Assembly: GCA_017503575.1 (NCBI GenBank)
Contig: JAFVSV010000018.1
Coordinates: forward strand, 1-37,034
DNA from: Alistipes sp.
Lineage (GTDB): Bacteria; Bacteroidota; Bacteroidia; Bacteroidales; Rikenellaceae
Direction of reading: 5' to 3'
Length of the DNA stretch: 37,034 nt
Shown: positions 7,358 to 15,121 of the stretch, one piece after another
Layout: every line of letters starts with the position of its first letter
How positions within the stretch are numbered: position 1 is the first letter of the stretch
Program-made: the position numbers and the translations under genes
The notes under the pieces: model-generated
Databases searched by the model: none
Seen by the model: the letters and a program-made list of their open reading frames with translations, nothing else
What the model was told of the DNA's origin: nothing

Positions 7358-9151
7358 TTACTTGGTAATTTTTTTGGCCACTACCTCTGCTACATCCTCC
7401 GCAGGGCGTGATGATGCGCGGTTTACAGCCTTGTTACATAGTGGGCAAGCGGTGACTACCACATCGCATCCCGTAGCCTCCAACTCGCGTGTCATACGCT
7501 GTGCTATGCGCAGCTGCTGGCCATCGTCAATCACGGTATTTGCCAGTGACGAACCGCAACAGAGGGCATCGCGGCGGCTATGCTGAGGCTCTATAATACG
7601 GCCCACGGCCGCGAGTACGCGACGTGGCTCGTCGTAGATGCCAAGGCCACGGCCAAGCTCACAGGGGTCGTGGTAGGTGTAGCTCTCGTTGCCACCCTCT
7701 ACATGTAGGCGTCCCGAGGCTATGAGGCGGTCTATATACTCTGTATGGTGCACTATCTCAATGCCTTCGAGGTCGTAGTTCTCCTTGAATACACGCAGAC
7801 ATATAGGACACGATGTCACGAGTGTTGTGATGCCATGCTTGCGGAAGAGGTCGCTGTTGTACTCCATCATCTTGCGTGCTGCGTCGGTCTCTCCCGAGAG
7901 CATCAGCGGGCGTCCGCAGCATACGCCGCCCTCACTGTCGGCATACCATACGTCGTCACCTGCGGCGTCGAATATCTCCTTCATGGAGCGTTGTACGCCT
8001 GGTGTCAGCGATGTCATGCACCCCGCGAAGAAGCCCACCTTGCCGTTGCCCGACGAGCGGTCCAAACCCTGAAGGTACTTGTAGCGTCCCTCGTGGGGTA
8101 TGTTACGGCGCTTGGCGCGCGAGTTAAGGCGTAGCGTGTTGAGGTTGATGCCTACGGGGCACTTCGTCTCACAGCGACCACACATAAGGCAGTTGTTGGC
8201 AATCTTCAGCGACAGCATGTTGTAGCGGCGGTCGCGCAGGAAGTATACCGACTGCGTGTCGTTTATGCCGAGGTCCTCTTGAAGCTGGCAGGGGTCTATA
8301 CATATACCGCAACGCGAGCACGCCTCGACCTCGAAGTTGTCGTACGACTTACGCTGTGCCGTGGGACGTAGCTTCCAGCGACGCAGGAAGATGAGTGGTA
8401 TCTCGGTGAAGATGTGCATGTAGCGCGAGAAGGGTAGTGCTACAAAGAAGAGGCACAATAGTGATGAGTATACCCACCACGATGGGTCGTACAGTGTCAC
8501 TAAGGTCTCGTGGGGTATGGTGTTGGCCATCCAGCCGCCAATGCTGCCTGTGAGGAAGCCGTGACCACCATAGAGGGCGGCGTTCATGCTCTCGGCGATA
8601 AGGCGTGTGGGGAAGATAAACCATAGTGCCGAGAGGGCTATCCTATCGAAGAGTACATGTTTTGTGGTGCGGCGCATACCCATAAACTTCGAACGTAGAC
8701 GCTTAAACCACGCCATGGCGACGCCAATGAGCACTACGAGGAGCAGTGCATCCATAAGCTGCTCGAAGAGGGATATATGCTCTGTGATGCCATTTACGGG
8801 CATGAAGTACTTGAAGAATACATGTCCTTGAAGTGGTACCCACTCCATGCCTAAGTAGGCTATGGTCTCTATCCATCCCACGAGGATGAGCAGAAACCAG
8901 CCGAATGCCAATGAGGCGTGCATAAAGCCGAGCATAGGGTTTACGCGGAAGATGCGCACATGCAGTAGCGACTCGCGTATCACCTCCCACACGCCCTTGA
9001 GCGTCTCAAGAGATAGTATGTTGCGCCTTATCAGCCTCTTGTCTGTACGCGGTAGGCGCACAAGCCATATAATCCACTTCGTGGCTATGGCCACCAAGAG
9101 GAAGAAGCATCCCACGGTGAAGGGTATGGTAAATGGAGCGTCAAATGTCAT
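7358..9151 (-). CDS. Membrane HdrE/DsrM-like plus HdrD-like fusion, Fe-S oxidoreductase
   Basis: This 597-aa protein joins an N-terminal membrane domain (about five or six hydrophobic segments between residues 10 and 255, cytochrome-b/NarI-like) to a soluble redox part. Two 4Fe-4S motifs follow (C278/281/284/288 and C321/324/327/331). Then come two complete cysteine-rich CCG modules: C378, CCG 411-413, CPIC 448-451; and C497, CCG 531-533, CPLC 569-572. This order matches HdrE fused to HdrD, or DsrM fused to DsrK. Such subunits pass electrons between quinones in the membrane and thiol/disulfide or ferredoxin chemistry in the cytoplasm. It is the last gene of the five-gene operon, 20 bp after the small ferredoxin gene. 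The physiological substrate cannot be read from the sequence. Confidence 0.85.
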   Translation of the reverse strand: MTFDAPFTIPFTVGCFFLLVAIATKWIIWLVRLPRTDKRLIRRNILSLETLKGVWEVIRESLLHVRIFRVNPMLGFMHASLAFGWFLLILVGWIETIAYLGMEWVPLQGHVFFKYFMPVNGITEHISLFEQLMDALLLVVLIGVAMAWFKRLRSKFMGMRRTTKHVLFDRIALSALWFIFPTRLIAESMNAALYGGHGFLTGSIGGWMANTIPHETLVTLYDPSWWVYSSLLCLFFVALPFSRYMHIFTEIPLIFLRRWKLRPTAQRKSYDNFEVEACSRCGICIDPCQLQEDLGINDTQSVYFLRDRRYNMLSLKIANNCLMCGRCETKCPVGINLNTLRLNSRAKRRNIPHEGRYKYLQGLDRSSGNGKVGFFAGCMTSLTPGVQRSMKEIFDAAGDDVWYADSEGGVCCGRPLMLSGETDAARKMMEYNSDLFRKHGITTLVTSCPICLRVFKENYDLEGIEIVHHTEYIDRLIASGRLHVEGGNESYTYHDPCELGRGLGIYDEPRRVLAAVGRIIEPQHSRRDALCCGSSLANTVIDDGQQLRIAQRMTRELEATGCDVVVTACPLCNKAVNRASSRPAEDVAEVVAKKITK

Positions 9152-9171
9152 AGCTTCCAGATGTTCGTTAG

Positions 9172-9507
9172 TTAGAAGTCACCAAGCTTACGCTTGATAA
9201 GCATTATCAGGGCTCGGGTGTTGATGCCTCGGGGGCACACCAGGCGGCACTTGCCGCAGAGCATGCACTTGTTGAGTTCCTCGTAAGCTCCCTTGTACTC
9301 ACCACGGCGTACGGCGGTGTGTAGCTTACGGAAGTTGAAGTCGGTGAGGTTGCCCGCCGTGCACGATGCCGTACATGAGCCACACCCAATGCAGGCTTGA
9401 AGCTCGGGCATCTCGGCAATGATGTCGTTGCTCTTGCGTAGGTCGTTGTTGTCGAGGTCTATGGCTCGCGGACGACTTATACCATAGCCGAAGTTGAGGT
9501 TACGCAT
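9172..9507 (-). CDS. HdrC-like dicluster 4Fe-4S protein (small)
   Basis: 111 aa with two CxxCxxCxxxC motifs (C39/42/45/49 and C81/84/87/91, the second followed by PRGIN) separated by the helical spacer common to HdrC and the N-part of HdrD-type proteins. It likely relays electrons between the FAD subunit upstream and the membrane subunit downstream. Spacing is 5 bp from the HdrA-like gene, so translation is probably coupled. Confidence 0.85.
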   Translation of the reverse strand: MRNLNFGYGISRPRAIDLDNNDLRKSNDIIAEMPELQACIGCGSCTASCTAGNLTDFNFRKLHTAVRRGEYKGAYEELNKCMLCGKCRLVCPRGINTRALIMLIKRKLGDF

Positions 9508-9512
9508 GGCTA

Positions 9513-10535
9513 TTATAGGTGGTTAAACTTATCTTTGATATACTCTGCTACAGCCGAGGCTGTCATCGACGCCTCGGCAAGGGTGTCGGCAAGGCTCTTG
9601 GGTGCTGTGGCAGCGCCAACATAGAAGATACCCTCCTGATTGCTACGCACAGCGCCGAGGAACGAATCGTTGTACTTGAAGAAACCGTTTGGCGCGAGAG
9701 CTAATGACGACCTCTCGGCGAGCTCCTCATTCTCGTAGTTGGGGCTCATGCCAACGAGCAGTACGAGCATATCTACGGTCATGCGCAGTGGACGTCCCGT
9801 GAGCGTATCCTCGGCCTTAATCTGTATGCGTTGGTTTATGGTCTCGGCGGCCTCCGAGATGCGGCCACGCACGAAGTGCACGTTGTACTTCTGCTGCGCC
9901 TCGCGGTATAGCTCCTCGTAGCCAGGACCGAACATGCGGATATCCATGTAGAAGTTGAAGACGTCGGCCGTGGGGAACATCTGCTTGAGCTCTATGGCCT
10001 GCTTGACGCCTGTTATACAGCACACCTTTGAGCAGTGGCGCTGACCCACCTTCTCGTCGCGTGAGCCTACGCAGTGGAGTATGGCTATGCGTCGTGGCTC
10101 TGTGCCGTCGGCAAGCATCACCTTGCCGCTGTTCATCATGCGCTCGAGGTCTACCGATGTTATGACATTGTTGTATAGGCCGTAGCCATACTCCTGCTTG
10201 CGGTGTGCATCGAATAGCGTAAAGCCTGTGGCCACGACCACAGCCTCGCCAGGGATACGCTCGTTGGAGCGTAGTGTTACACCATCTGGCGATATCTGTC
10301 GCACCTCCTGGCCGAGGAAGCAACGTATGCGCTCGCTCTTTATGCGCTCGGCAATGGGGCGCATCACCTCGTCGGCGGGTGTGAACGAGGGGAAGAGCTT
10401 ATGCCATCCTCGCACCTTGCCGCCAAGCTCGATGTCGCGCTCGACGATTACGGGCTCCAAGCCTCGTGCCTTGAGCTCGAGGGCTGTCTGCATACCTGCG
10501 GCACCTCCGCCTACTATAACAACACGTTTTGCCAT
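9513..10535 (-). CDS. HdrA-like FAD-dependent oxidoreductase
   Basis: 340 aa. It has a Rossmann FAD-binding start (GGGAAG at 9-14) and the conserved HdrA region CVGSRD....HCSKVCC (C155, C168, C172, C173), which in HdrA proteins holds an Fe-S cluster beside the flavin. It lacks the extra ferredoxin domains of methanogen HdrA (~650 aa), so it is the short form, as in QmoA-type and other bacterial Hdr-like complexes. It is probably the flavin subunit exchanging electrons with NAD(P)H or ferredoxin; electron bifurcation is possible but unproven. It is the third gene in the operon. Confidence 0.87.
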   Translation of the reverse strand: MAKRVVIVGGGAAGMQTALELKARGLEPVIVERDIELGGKVRGWHKLFPSFTPADEVMRPIAERIKSERIRCFLGQEVRQISPDGVTLRSNERIPGEAVVVATGFTLFDAHRKQEYGYGLYNNVITSVDLERMMNSGKVMLADGTEPRRIAILHCVGSRDEKVGQRHCSKVCCITGVKQAIELKQMFPTADVFNFYMDIRMFGPGYEELYREAQQKYNVHFVRGRISEAAETINQRIQIKAEDTLTGRPLRMTVDMLVLLVGMSPNYENEELAERSSLALAPNGFFKYNDSFLGAVRSNQEGIFYVGAATAPKSLADTLAEASMTASAVAEYIKDKFNHL

Positions 10536-10553
10536 ACTATATCTTGCTTATTC

Positions 10554-11642
10554 TTATCGCTTAATCTCGTATATACGTCGCGCATGCTCGCAGTTGACGG
10601 CGGCATCCGCAGGCTTACCTATATACTTACCATCCTTACCCAAATATTTTGCGCTTGCATCGTACTGAATGCCCATCTTGTCGAGTAGCGACTCGACATT
10701 CACTTGGTGCATCTGCATGCCGAGCTCCCAAGGGTCGTAGCCGAGTACCAAGCCGGCCATCTCCTCGTAGGTGAGTACGGGGATGCCCTTGCCATCGGCA
10801 CCGTATGTCGTACCCTCCATCTCGGCTATGGCATACTGCCACTTGTCGAGGAACATGGTGCAGCCAGGGCAGTTGGCGACGATGAAGTCGGGCTTGTAGG
10901 GTGCCATGCTCTCGAGCTTCTTGTGTGAGTTGGCTATCGACGAGCCGCGGTTTGCCTGAACGAGGTAGTTGCGGAAGCCAAAGCCGCAGCAGTGACGACG
11001 CTCGGGGTAGTCGACAACCTCGCCGCCCCACGCGTCAATCATACCTGCGAGGACGTAGGGGAACTCCGAGCCTCCGATACCAGACTTGGGGAATATCTTG
11101 GCGTAGTGGCAGCCGATGTGCTCTACAACCTTCAGAGGCTCACCCGTATGTACATTCACCAGACGATGCTTCGCCTTACACGCTATGGCGTGACGGTGGT
11201 GGAAGATGATATCCGAGGTGTGGGCTATTGTCTTGGGCTTTACAAGGTCGCGTCCTGTAGCCTCCTTGAGGTAGCGGCGTGTACGCTCCTCCGTCTCGGG
11301 AAACTCCTCCCATGTGGACAACACCTCGTTGTAGATGCCAAACGATGTTATGCACGACGATATAAAGTTCTCGTAGCCCGCCTCTGCCATCAATGCAAAC
11401 TGACGTGCTACGACGGTCATTATTGTCTCCAGGGGCACAACGTCGCTGTGGTAACCAATACCCGTACACGAGGTGTGTAGTGGGTCGTCGAAGATGTCGC
11501 GTCCGAGGTCGTTGTGCAGTATGTCGAGGAATGCCTTTTCGCTTCCTGGAAAGAAGTTCTGGCGTATGCAACTACGCGCGTAGTAGTATTTATCTGAGGC
11601 TATATCTTTCTGATACTCTTGCCATGATGCTCTGCGTGACAT
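10554..11642 (-). CDS. HdrB-like cysteine-rich (CCG domain) subunit
   Basis: 362 aa, HdrB family, the subunit that carries the non-cubane 4Fe-4S clusters which reduce a disulfide in methanogens. The C-terminal CCG motif is complete (C178, CCG 218-220, CPGC 258-261). The N-terminal one is degraded: single C25, SCTG at 58-61 instead of CCG, and SCIT at 96-99 instead of CxxC. Only one such cluster is therefore expected. It starts 3 bp after the HdrC-like gene. Confidence 0.85.
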   Translation of the reverse strand: MSRRASWQEYQKDIASDKYYYARSCIRQNFFPGSEKAFLDILHNDLGRDIFDDPLHTSCTGIGYHSDVVPLETIMTVVARQFALMAEAGYENFISSCITSFGIYNEVLSTWEEFPETEERTRRYLKEATGRDLVKPKTIAHTSDIIFHHRHAIACKAKHRLVNVHTGEPLKVVEHIGCHYAKIFPKSGIGGSEFPYVLAGMIDAWGGEVVDYPERRHCCGFGFRNYLVQANRGSSIANSHKKLESMAPYKPDFIVANCPGCTMFLDKWQYAIAEMEGTTYGADGKGIPVLTYEEMAGLVLGYDPWELGMQMHQVNVESLLDKMGIQYDASAKYLGKDGKYIGKPADAAVNCEHARRIYEIKR

Positions 11643-11645
11643 ATC

Positions 11646-12341
11646 CTAATAGTGGTTTTCAGAGTTAGTTGTGTAGGTCTCCATCATATACTCGTCGGTG
11701 GCTCCGTCGTAGCCCATCTCGCGTGCCTTGCGGTCGGAGTGACGCTCTATGGTGTCGTAGAACTCCTTGCCTCCCGACACCTCGAAGATGCGGTGTATCT
11801 CCTCCATCGACTTGTCGTCAATGCGGCGTAGGGCGCCAGCGCCCTCCTTGCCGTAGCAGTCGGAGAACTTACCGAATATGTCATTGTCGTTCTCGTATAT
11901 CCACTCCCATACGGTGCCCTGCTCGGGGTGTAGCTCGGGGCGTATGTTGCGCGGTGTTAGGCAGTATCCCGTGGCAAGGATGTTGTCGCCTATGAGACGC
12001 TTGAGGGCGAGTTGCTGACGCCCCTTCTCACTCTCGACAAAGAAGCCGAGTTGCTGCGATAGCTTGCGCAGTGCCTGGATGACATAGCCTGGAGTGTTGC
12101 CACGCGGACAACGGGGACGGCACGACATACACTCACCACAGTACCAGATGGTGTCGCTCTTGAGAAGCTCCTCTATCTGCTCGTCGTCGCGCGACTGCAC
12201 GATTACGACAATCTGTCGTGGATCGTAGTTGTAGAACTCTGCTGCGGGACATACTGCGGTGCATACACCACAGTTCATACACGCCTTGAGACCCTCCTCG
12301 AGACGCACGTCCTGCATCAACATATCGAAATACTTGCTCAT
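11646..12341 (-). CDS. HdrC-like dicluster 4Fe-4S protein, first gene of the hdr-like operon
   Basis: 231 aa with C21/24/27/31 and C68/71/74/78 in CMNCGVC and CGECMSC settings, as in HdrC. It should connect the HdrA-like flavin subunit to the HdrB-like catalytic subunit. The C-terminal ~130 residues are longer than in classic HdrC and of unclear role. The gene order C-B-A-ferredoxin-membrane unit suggests a complete membrane-linked Hdr-like complex. Confidence 0.86.
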   Translation of the reverse strand: MSKYFDMLMQDVRLEEGLKACMNCGVCTAVCPAAEFYNYDPRQIVVIVQSRDDEQIEELLKSDTIWYCGECMSCRPRCPRGNTPGYVIQALRKLSQQLGFFVESEKGRQQLALKRLIGDNILATGYCLTPRNIRPELHPEQGTVWEWIYENDNDIFGKFSDCYGKEGAGALRRIDDKSMEEIHRIFEVSGGKEFYDTIERHSDRKAREMGYDGATDEYMMETYTTNSENHY

Positions 12342-12428
12342 ATCTGTTGCTTTAACCTGTCGTTAATGGGTTGTGTGATAGCTGCTTAATGCTTATGTCT
12401 GCATCACAATACTCCTATTTTGACACGG

Positions 12429-12436
12429 CAAAGTTA
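12429..12436 (-). promoter_or_regulatory. Candidate -7 box for the hdr-like operon
   Basis: TAACTTTG on the minus strand matches TAnnTTTG and would give a leader of ~80 nt. No good -33 element is seen. The 12342-12646 intergene also holds two short inverted repeats, TGTCGC/GCGACA (12556-12581) and TGTCTC/GAGACA (12611-12632), just ahead of the recombinase gene. Confidence 0.45.
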
Positions 12437-12646
12437 TAAATTTTCGTGTGGCGAATTGGTAGTATAAATACCTAAATTCGCATACGAGAATGTTAATTAG
12501 AACTATATGGTTACTTTATTTTGTGTACTACGCGAATCCTACTATAAAGGAGTATTGTCGCTACTTCTCGATTTGGCGACAGATGAACGTAGGGCATCAA
12601 TCGTTTAACTTGTCTCTACTCATGGTGAGACACAATCTGTATTATT

Positions 12647-13846
12647 ATGGTTAATTTAAGAATTGTAGTCAGAAGACTAAATTGCTCAATGCAAGAGGCT
12701 GAGATTGTTTATGAAATCTGCCACAAGGAGTACACGCGCAGTGTTGCCAGTGGGCATATCATCTATTATGACGAGTGGGATTGGTGTGAGTCGAGAGTGA
12801 AAATTGATGTTGGTGATAACGCGAGATGTGGGTATCTGCAGCTGATAATCAATTCGATAGCCAAGGACATGGCTTTGTTGCGACACATTGTTTCGATGTC
12901 ATCTGAGCATGGAGATACTGATTATTCGCACCTGCTGGAGATCTATCGTAAACAGACTACGGTGTTGGAGTTTATGCGTGAGACTATCAAGCATAAGCGA
13001 GAGATTGGGAAGAGTAGAACGGCGGAGACGTATCAGGCAACATTGAATAGTTTTGGCCTATTTTTGCATAACGATGACGTGCTATTTGAGGATATGAATT
13101 TCGAGTTGATATGCTCCTATGAGGCCTTTTTACGCGAGAAGAGAGTGTCGCTTAATACCTCATCATTCTATATGCGCAATCTGCGTTCTATCTATAATCG
13201 TGCAGTGGAGCGTGGAATAGCCGAGCAGCACAATCCATTTCGCGGTGTCTATACGGGGGTGTGTAAAACCCAGAAGCGTGCAATTGGGTTGAATGAGATA
13301 CGGCGTATAATAGCCCTCAATCTCGTGCATGACAGTATGTTGGAACTTACTCGAGACATCTTTCTTTTTTCGCTTTATGCGCGTGGCATGTCATTCGTTG
13401 ATATTGCTTATCTCGAAATCTCCGATATAGAGAATGGGGTGTTATCATACACTCGAAGAAAGACGGGGCGACGTCTACATATCCGTTTGGAGAGATGTAT
13501 GCAGGATATAATCTGTAAGTACTACTCGTCAGGGTCGGCTTACATTTTTCCGCTACTTGATGAGCACGCTGATAATATCCGTAGAAGTTATCTGAATATG
13601 CTACACATGGTTAATAGAAAGTTGAAAGTCATTGGGTCAATGGCTAAGATAGATGCCAATCTATCAATGCATGTGGCTCGACACACTTGGGCGAGTTTGG
13701 CAAAGCGTATTAATATCCCAATATCGGTTATCAGCGATGGCCTTGGTCATGACTCCGAGAAGACGACACTAATCTATATTTCGTCCATAAATAACAATCT
13801 TATTGATAATGCGAATAGGGCGATTATAAGTCAGATACTTAAATAG
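12647..13846 (+). CDS. Tyrosine site-specific recombinase (probable DNA invertase)
   Basis: 399 aa. The N-terminal part (1-115) is an arm-type binding region. A SAM-like core-binding domain follows (~120-205, YQATLNSFGLFL ... FYMRNLRSIYNRAVERG). The catalytic domain (~210-399) has the expected residues: R246 (ARGMSF), K272 (RRKTGR), H342 and R345 (HVARHTW), H368 (LGHDS) and Y377 (LIYIS). This is the Bacteroidota integrase type that catalyses local DNA inversions or transposon integration. No excision gene or other mobile-element genes accompany it. The inverted repeat 46 bp past its stop bounds a promoter-carrying segment, so it most likely flips that promoter. No clear promoter was found upstream. 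Confidence 0.92.
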   Translation: MVNLRIVVRRLNCSMQEAEIVYEICHKEYTRSVASGHIIYYDEWDWCESRVKIDVGDNARCGYLQLIINSIAKDMALLRHIVSMSSEHGDTDYSHLLEIYRKQTTVLEFMRETIKHKREIGKSRTAETYQATLNSFGLFLHNDDVLFEDMNFELICSYEAFLREKRVSLNTSSFYMRNLRSIYNRAVERGIAEQHNPFRGVYTGVCKTQKRAIGLNEIRRIIALNLVHDSMLELTRDIFLFSLYARGMSFVDIAYLEISDIENGVLSYTRRKTGRRLHIRLERCMQDIICKYYSSGSAYIFPLLDEHADNIRRSYLNMLHMVNRKLKVIGSMAKIDANLSMHVARHTWASLAKRINIPISVISDGLGHDSEKTTLIYISSINNNLIDNANRAIISQILK

Positions 13847-13892
13847 TTATTTGGGGTGTTTGCTTGGTTTATTTGACGCCTGTTTGTGCGCG

Positions 13893-13914
13893 CCATCTCT
13901 ATATAAGAGATGAA
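13893..13914 (+). repeat. Left inverted repeat / recombination site
   Basis: The core CATCTCTATATAAGAGATG (13894-13912) consists of two inverted 7-bp arms, CATCTCT and AGAGATG, around the asymmetric 5-bp centre ATATA. It plus one base on the left and AA on the right is the exact reverse complement of the right site. Confidence 0.9.
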
Positions 13915-14231
13915 TAGCTGTTTGATTTTATTCGCTCATTTGCCTTGTATTAGGTGATTTATAATCATCGTATTACTAATCTTGGTTAACCCGCGGTGCT
14001 TTTTTCGATACGCCCATATCAGTTTTGCCCCCCCCCTCCGCCATAGCATCGCAGGGAATAAAGTTCGCTATTTCCATATTTTTTTTGTGTTCGATGATAG
14101 ATTGTCTCTATTGACCGCCTCTATATGCACAGAGCGATCGATAATTGTGGGTGTTGAAATAGATCTGCGGATCGTATAATTAATTTGATGTTGAATGGAA
14201 TTTAATGTCGCCAATTTTTTATGGGTAAAAA

Positions 14232-14263
14232 CTTGGATATAACCTAAAAAAATATTATTTTTG
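14232..14263 (+). promoter_or_regulatory. Promoter of the kinase/FHA operon, carried on the invertible segment
   Basis: -33-like CTTG (14232-14235), 20-bp spacer, perfect -7 box TATTTTTG (14256-14263). The predicted start is near 14269, just before the right inverted repeat, so the transcript would start ~67 nt before the first ATG (14337). Confidence 0.75.
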
Positions 14264-14275
14264 TACAACGATTGG

Positions 14276-14297
14276 TTCATCTCTTATATAGAGATGG
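14276..14297 (-). repeat. Right inverted repeat / recombination site
   Basis: Core CATCTCTTATATAGAGATG at 14278-14296: same arms, centre TATAT, the reverse complement of the left site. Opposite orientation predicts inversion and not deletion. It lies inside the operon leader in the ON state. Confidence 0.9.
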
Positions 14298-14336
14298 TCA
14301 AAAAACAGACAATTTTAACTTTAATTCACTATAATT

Positions 14337-15098
14337 ATGTCTACAAGTAAAACCGTGTTCCCAGGTATGGACGCGAACTATGATGCACAGTCGTCATCTG
14401 ACGCACACAGAACTAACCTAAACGCTGACGCACAGAAGACTTATTCAACAAGTTATGATGGTAACCGTGGCCGTTGCGGTACATTCTTCCCAGGTATGCA
14501 CAACGTAGCTGCTCCTGCTTCCGCCGAGTCAAGATGTGCTGAGCCAGCACAGCAGGCAAGAAGAAAGCCATTGGTGGGCTTCCTATACTCTATCTCTCGT
14601 GGCGAGATAGGCGAGTATTGGCCATTGTACATTGGTCAGAATAGCGTGGGTGCATCGCCAAAGAGTGATATATATCTCAAGGAGGCTACCGTATCACAGG
14701 ATCATGCTCTAATCGTCATCCGTAAGATGAAGAACCCCGAGAAGGTTATCGCATCTATTAGCGATGCTCGTTCTACAAATGGCACGATGATTAATGGCGT
14801 GAGCTTGGGCTTTGCTGCCGAGGAGTGTAAGAATGGCGATATCTTGACCTTTGGTGAGAACTATCAGTGTATGCTAATTCTTATCGATGTCAAGGAGCTT
14901 GGTCTCAGTGTCTCTGAGTCGTTTATCCCTGTTCAGGATGAGTCGGAGATGCAGGCGCAGATGCAGAGTGTTAATGTCGCTGACAACAATGTTGTTAATG
15001 CGCCAGGTCGCTTCGATATGAACCGCAGTAGCAATGCTACTGTTGGTGTGGATGGTGAGACTCCAGTATATAGTGGTGGTGGCACCGTAGGTATGTAA
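14337..15098 (+). CDS. Soluble FHA-domain adaptor protein
   Basis: 253 aa, no signal peptide or membrane segment. A disordered N-terminus (1-75) is followed by an FHA domain (~80-185): IGQNSVGASPKSDIYL, VSQDHALI and RSTNGTMING give the phosphothreonine-binding pattern, although the usual Arg after the first Gly is Gln102 or nearby. A disordered tail follows. The motif T-(V/F)-F-P-G-M occurs twice in the N-terminus (6-11 and 49-54), and the protein ends T-V-G-M; these threonines are candidate targets of the kinases encoded next. FHA adaptors of this layout (compare GarA in actinobacteria) switch between self-binding and partner binding when phosphorylated; that role here is inference. It is the first gene of the operon. 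Confidence 0.85.
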   Translation: MSTSKTVFPGMDANYDAQSSSDAHRTNLNADAQKTYSTSYDGNRGRCGTFFPGMHNVAAPASAESRCAEPAQQARRKPLVGFLYSISRGEIGEYWPLYIGQNSVGASPKSDIYLKEATVSQDHALIVIRKMKNPEKVIASISDARSTNGTMINGVSLGFAAEECKNGDILTFGENYQCMLILIDVKELGLSVSESFIPVQDESEMQAQMQSVNVADNNVVNAPGRFDMNRSSNATVGVDGETPVYSGGGTVGM

Positions 15099-15121
15099 AT
15101 TATCAAAAACGATGGTAATTT

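Larger units (their letters stand above)
13893..14297. promoter_or_regulatory. Invertible promoter segment (phase switch)
   Basis: Perfect 22-bp inverted repeats bound a 361-bp segment between the recombinase gene and the kinase operon. A promoter near the right end points outward to the operon. There is no credible gene inside, only short ORFs without family features. A C9 tract lies at 14028-14036. In this assembly the switch is ON for the operon. Confidence 0.85.

Noticed and set aside
13982-14280. Two short ORFs (65 and 70 aa, opposite strands) inside the invertible segment
   Set aside because: They overlap each other, have low-complexity content and no start context or recognisable features; the segment is better explained as a promoter switch.
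12647-14336. Integrative element with the recombinase as its integrase
   Set aside because: No relaxase, excisionase, phage or conjugation genes follow, and the sites are inverted relative to each other, which gives inversion and not excision.
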